Shown in pieces: positions 60,992 to 64,000 of a DNA stretch of 64,000 nucleotides. The translations under genes and the position numbers were made by a program. Each line of letters starts with the position of its first letter. Position 1 is the stretch's first letter. The DNA is from Anaerolineae bacterium (lineage in GTDB: Bacteria > Chloroflexota > Anaerolineae > Aggregatilineales > Phototrophicaceae). Under the pieces are notes generated by a model. The model was not told the origin of the DNA. It saw nothing but the letters and a program-made list of their open reading frames with translations, and ran no database searches. Location: positions 45,989 through 109,988 of the forward strand of contig JAJDUC010000074.1 of assembly GCA_022826865.1 (NCBI GenBank), in the 5' to 3' direction.

Positions 60992-62140
60992 CTAGCCGGC
61001 GCTGTCGTTGACGATGGCGACCAGGGCGGGCCCGTAAGATTTGCGGCGCCAGGGGCCCAGCCCGCGGATCCCGCAAAGCTCGGCGACAGTGGCGGGATTG
61101 CGGCGCGCGATCGCCCAAAGGGCGTCTCGGCTGATTATGACATCGGATTCGACGCCGCGCTCGGCAGCCGTTTGCTTGCGCCAGGTGTAGAGTTCGTTGT
61201 AGCGCTGGACGACCGCCGGCGGGATCCGCTGCGGGCGCGGCGGCTTCGGCGGCTGGAGGCTGGCCAAGCCATGCTGTACCGCTTCGATGAATTCGTCCCC
61301 GCTCTGGCGCAGAAGCCAACCCGGCAGGCCGCGAATCGCCTCAAGCTCTTGGCGGCGGCGCGGCAGCTGCTTGACGATCTGCAGCAGGGTCCGGTTGCTG
61401 ATCAGCCTGTGCGTCGGCTGATTGACCGATTTCGCCAGCTCATCGCGCAAGATATAGAGCTCGCGCAGGACCGCGATTTGCCGCCCGTCAAAGACATTGG
61501 GCCGAATCAGGTCCCAAAAGCCATCGGGATCAAATGCCTCCGACTTCAGCTCGAAACGGGTCACATCGACAAAGTATTCACGCGCTTCCGTCAGGCGCTC
61601 GGCGCTGCGCAATTCGGCGTAGAGCGTATCGCGGAGCGACAGAAGGTAGTGCGTATCCATCTGGGCGTAGCGCCGGTAGCTTTCGGGCAGGGGGCGGCGC
61701 GCCCAATCGGCGGTCTGATGTTTTTTGCTATGTTTGACGCCGAGCAGGTCCTCCAGCATGTTGCCCAGGCCGATGCGTTGATAACCGCAGACGCGGGCGG
61801 CAGCCATAGTATCGAAGACGCCGTTCACATCGAAGTCGAAGTCGCGCTTGAGGCAGATGAGATCGTATTCGGCGGCGTGGAAGATCTTCTCGATGGCGGG
61901 ATCAGCGTAAAGGCGGGCGAGCGCGCTGATGTCTTCAAGAGCCAGCGGATCGATCAGCAGGTCTTCGCTGGGCGTGGAGAACTGGAGGAGGCAGGTGCGG
62001 CCGCGATAGGCGTGCAGGCTGTTGGATTCGGTATCGCAGGCGACGCGATCATGAGCTTTGAGGCGAACCACAGCGGCCGCAAGCGCGCGGGGGTCAGCGA
62101 TGTATTCGGCATCGGGCAGCATGGGCGCGTTCACAGCCAA
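60992..62140 (-). CDS. rnd: Ribonuclease D (3'-5' exoribonuclease)
   Basis: A 382-residue DEDDy exonuclease with HRDC domains. The catalytic residues are in ACDTESNSLHA (Exo I), FHAAEYDLICL (Exo II) and YAQMDTHYLLSL (Exo III, with Tyr). DWARRPLPESYRRYA is the RNase D signature. Two HRDC-like helical domains fill residues 200-380. It trims tRNA precursors. Its start overlaps the corA stop by 10 bases, so the two are translationally coupled. Confidence 0.93.
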   Translation of the reverse strand: MAVNAPMLPDAEYIADPRALAAAVVRLKAHDRVACDTESNSLHAYRGRTCLLQFSTPSEDLLIDPLALEDISALARLYADPAIEKIFHAAEYDLICLKRDFDFDVNGVFDTMAAARVCGYQRIGLGNMLEDLLGVKHSKKHQTADWARRPLPESYRRYAQMDTHYLLSLRDTLYAELRSAERLTEAREYFVDVTRFELKSEAFDPDGFWDLIRPNVFDGRQIAVLRELYILRDELAKSVNQPTHRLISNRTLLQIVKQLPRRRQELEAIRGLPGWLLRQSGDEFIEAVQHGLASLQPPKPPRPQRIPPAVVQRYNELYTWRKQTAAERGVESDVIISRDALWAIARRNPATVAELCGIRGLGPWRRKSYGPALVAIVNDSAG

Positions 62141-63048
62141 TTGCGTCTGCGGAAGTAGGCCAGCATCAGCAGCACAACGACGAGCATAATGCCGGCGGTG
62201 ATTGTAAAGGCCTGAGGATTATCGGCGAAGGGCAGGACGATGTTCATGCCGTAGATGCTGGAGATGAGCGTGAGCGGCAGCATGATGACGGAAATGACGG
62301 TGAGGATGCGCATGACCTCGTTGATGCGGTAGCTGGCGAGGGTATCGACGGTATCGGCGAAGCTGTTGATGATTTCGAAGTTTTCGTCGGCGATATCGCG
62401 GAGCTTGAAGAGGTGATCGACGATATCGCCGAAGTACTCCTCCATGTGCTCGAGCAAAATGGGATGCTCGACCATTTCGAGCTCCTGAACGATTGGAATC
62501 TGCCCGTGGATGATGCGGCGCAGTGAGATGATGTCGCGGCGGACAAGAGCGATCTCCTGGATGACCCGCTTTGCGTTCGATTCGAAGAGAGCGTCTTCAA
62601 TATCGCGCGCGCGCTTGTCGACCTTGCTGAGGATGGGGAAGATATAATCGACAAGCTGATCGATGAGCGCGTAGACTGCATGGTTGACGCCGCGGCCGAG
62701 CAGGTTCCCCCGTTCGGTCTCGCTGGCTTCGCAGCGCTCAAAAGCGGCGACCAGGGGCCTGAGACTGCCGTTGTGCACGGTGACGAGATGGCCTTTGACG
62801 ACGAAGATGTCCAGCTCGCTGGCCCGGGAGATTTCATCGCGGGAATCCCAGAGCGGGAAGTGCATGACGAGGAAGAGATAGTCGTCATCCTGGTCCAGCT
62901 TGGGGCGTTCAATGCGGCTGACGATGTCCTCAAGGTTGAGGGGGTGGAAGCCTGGAAAGCGCTCGCGCAGGGCGGCGACATCGGCGTCGTCGGCATGGAC
63001 GATGTCGGTCCAGGTGACGGGGCTGTGCTGGATGATGCGGGTGGTCAT
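62131..63048 (-). CDS. corA: CorA-family Mg2+/Co2+ transporter
   Basis: A 305-residue membrane protein. A cytoplasmic alpha/beta domain and long helices (KVDKRARDIEDALF, ILLEHMEEYFGDIVDHLFKLRD) lead to two C-terminal transmembrane segments. The pore signature YGMN follows the first of these, and a basic tail (YFRRRNWL) closes the protein. It forms a pentameric divalent-cation channel. It heads the minus-strand run corA-rnd-nudix-UDG-Uma2-DUF218; upstream lies a hairpin tandem repeat. Confidence 0.95.
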   Translation of the reverse strand: MTTRIIQHSPVTWTDIVHADDADVAALRERFPGFHPLNLEDIVSRIERPKLDQDDDYLFLVMHFPLWDSRDEISRASELDIFVVKGHLVTVHNGSLRPLVAAFERCEASETERGNLLGRGVNHAVYALIDQLVDYIFPILSKVDKRARDIEDALFESNAKRVIQEIALVRRDIISLRRIIHGQIPIVQELEMVEHPILLEHMEEYFGDIVDHLFKLRDIADENFEIINSFADTVDTLASYRINEVMRILTVISVIMLPLTLISSIYGMNIVLPFADNPQAFTITAGIMLVVVLLMLAYFRRRNWL

Positions 63049-63057
63049 GGGCAGATT

Positions 63058-63127
63058 CTACCCCCCTCAGTCCCCCCATCGCAATGGGGACTGATATTAC
63101 CCCCCTCAATCCCCCCATCGCAATGGG
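63058..63127. repeat. Two tandem copies of a 39-base hairpin-containing repeat
   Basis: The unit TACCCCCCTCARTCCCCCCA followed by TCGCAATGGGG occurs twice, about 39 bases apart (from 63059 and 63098). Each unit contains CCCCAT-CGCA-ATGGGG, which folds into a stem-loop. It lies just upstream of corA and may act as a bidirectional barrier or a dispersed intergenic repeat. Confidence 0.7.
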
Positions 63128-63309
63128 GGGAAGTTGGTCTTGATGGTCTTGACCCGCTTTTGTGGACGCCGGGCGGAGCGTAAGAAAATCGTAATCATGA
63201 TGCGCGCGATAGTTTATAGGCTAGGATAGATGAGCCGTCTTAAACAGGCGCGCAGCGGGCGGTGAACGCGCATTTCAACTATGACAGGCGGCGGGACGGG
63301 AAGTGGTTT

Positions 63310-63789
63310 ATGACAAAGCGGAACGGGAAACAGCGGCGAAAGACGCGGTCTCGGAAGCAGCGGGCGCAGATGCTGGGCGCGCTCGTCCTGGTCGCCGGCG
63401 CGCTTGTTGCGGCGGCGCTGCTCACAATCTACTTAACTGCACCGGAAGAAGATCAGGGCGTCACGGTTGCGGTCACGCCGGCGGCGCTATCGCCGGAGGC
63501 GGCGGAGGGCGAAGTCCTGTTCAACAACAATTGCGCGGAATGCCACGGCCCGAATGCGGCGGGCACAAAGCAGGGACCGCCGCTCATCCATGACATCTAC
63601 AATCCGGGGCACCATTCGGACGAGTCCTTCTACCTGGCGGTCGCGGTCGGCTCGCGGGCGCATCACTGGCCTTACGGGGACATGCCGGCGCAGGAGCAGG
63701 TGTCGCGCGAGGAGGCGACGTTGATTATCAAGTACATTCGCGAGCTGCAGGAGGCGAATGGGATTGTGTATGAGCGGTACGAGGGTTGA
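63310..63789 (+). CDS. Membrane-anchored c-type cytochrome
   Basis: A 159-residue protein. A very basic N-terminus (KRNGKQRRKTRSRKQR) precedes one transmembrane anchor (MLGALVLVAGALVAAALLTIYL) and a class I cytochrome c domain with haem site NNNCAECHGPNAAGTKQGPPL and a distal Met in PYGDMPAQ. It should carry electrons on the outer face of the membrane. ATG at 63310 follows GGGAAG; a GTG at 63262 is an alternative. No other respiratory gene is visible. Confidence 0.87.
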   Translation: MTKRNGKQRRKTRSRKQRAQMLGALVLVAGALVAAALLTIYLTAPEEDQGVTVAVTPAALSPEAAEGEVLFNNNCAECHGPNAAGTKQGPPLIHDIYNPGHHSDESFYLAVAVGSRAHHWPYGDMPAQEQVSREEATLIIKYIRELQEANGIVYERYEG

Positions 63790-63948
63790 GGTGGGGTGGA
63801 GTTCAGCACGGGGGCGCGAAAGTCATTTGTGGTAATGTCTTTTAGCTTTCATCTATGTCACGTTTAATGTGAAATAGATTTGCGAAAAATGGGCTGATCT
63901 CCAAAATGGAAGTTGCACCAACAACAACCAGATGGAGAGCCAACCCAA

Positions 63949-64000
63949 TGACCAGTATAGACGCGAAGACGTTGTTTACCATCCTTTTTGTTCTCATTGA
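63949..64000 (+). CDS. Start of an unidentified gene, cut by the window edge
   Basis: An ATG preceded by GGAGAG opens a frame reading MTSIDAKTLFTILFVLI, after which the window ends on GA (so Asp or Glu follows). Upstream, 63800-63948 is markedly AT-richer than the surroundings. The opening is compatible with a DDE-type transposase or a membrane protein, but 17 residues are too few to tell. Confidence 0.35.

Noticed and set aside
63058..63127. CRISPR-like repeat pair upstream of corA
   Set aside because: Only two units, directly tandem with no unique spacers and no cas genes nearby.
62684..63183. Plus-strand frames opposite corA extending into the hairpin repeat
   Set aside because: corA on the minus strand has the YGMN motif and full length; the opposite frames lack any support.

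Overview
The window reads as a fragment of a GC-rich bacterial chromosome, most likely a member of the Chloroflexota (Anaerolineae-like). This is an inference from gene content and protein style: a division/cell-wall (dcw) cluster with divergent FtsI and MurG, a B12-dependent class II ribonucleotide reductase as the only RNR in view, many secreted proteins of unknown function, and GT-C glycosyltransferases. No rRNA or other decisive phylogenetic marker is present. Coding density is high and most genes carry plausible housekeeping functions.

Layout. (1) 1-3588, minus strand: TetR regulator, an Mrr-type endonuclease, a short-chain dehydrogenase and a 3-hydroxyacyl-CoA dehydrogenase cut by the window edge. 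(2) 3802-6916, plus: a serine-biosynthesis-like set of phosphoserine-phosphatase-type HAD, HAD-IA phosphatase and SerA-type dehydrogenase, overlapping by ATGA/TTGA. (3) 6964-7627: a HepT/MntA toxin-antitoxin pair, convergent with uvrC. (4) 9680-25158: the dcw cluster rsmH-ftsL-ftsI-mraY, a repeat-bearing 400-bp gap, then murD-ftsW-murG-two small membrane proteins-murC-murB-ftsQ-ftsA-ftsZ, closed by a strong terminator. murE, murF and mraZ are not at their usual places. (5) 25518-31086: nrdJ, a DUF218 protein, a four-LysM secreted protein, an arginase-family protein and a small Cys-rich protein. (6) 31385-34972: infC-rpmI-rplT, an SpoU/TrmH rRNA methyltransferase and dihydrolipoamide dehydrogenase. 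(7) 35007-42117, minus: FadF-like Fe-S reductase, acetyltransferase, two tandem GT-C glycosyltransferases and a methyltransferase. (8) 42318-48849, plus: DinB-like protein, hisS, malQ, a GH13 amylase, an acidic protein ending in a sliding-clamp-like motif, and tadA. (9) 48921-58172: tRNA-Ser(CGA), a secreted unknown, LOG protein, solute-binding protein, GNAT-like protein, tRNA-Asn(GTT), ADP-ribosylglycohydrolase, coaX, an acetyltransferase and an M20 amidohydrolase. (10) 58290-63048, minus: corA-rnd-nudix-UDG-Uma2-DUF218. (11) A membrane-anchored cytochrome c and the start of one further gene at the right edge.

The most notable points are residue-level departures in otherwise well-placed enzymes: the dcw FtsI has SxxQ instead of SxxK and KPG instead of KTG; the SerA-type enzyme has His where the substrate-binding Arg belongs; and the family 4-like uracil-DNA glycosylase lacks all four Fe-S cysteines. 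Also notable are a duplicated pair of small membrane proteins built into the dcw cluster, a small protein ending in QMDLF, and two copies of a MITE-like element with GTAGGGGCG ends. No CRISPR array, prophage or complete insertion sequence was seen.
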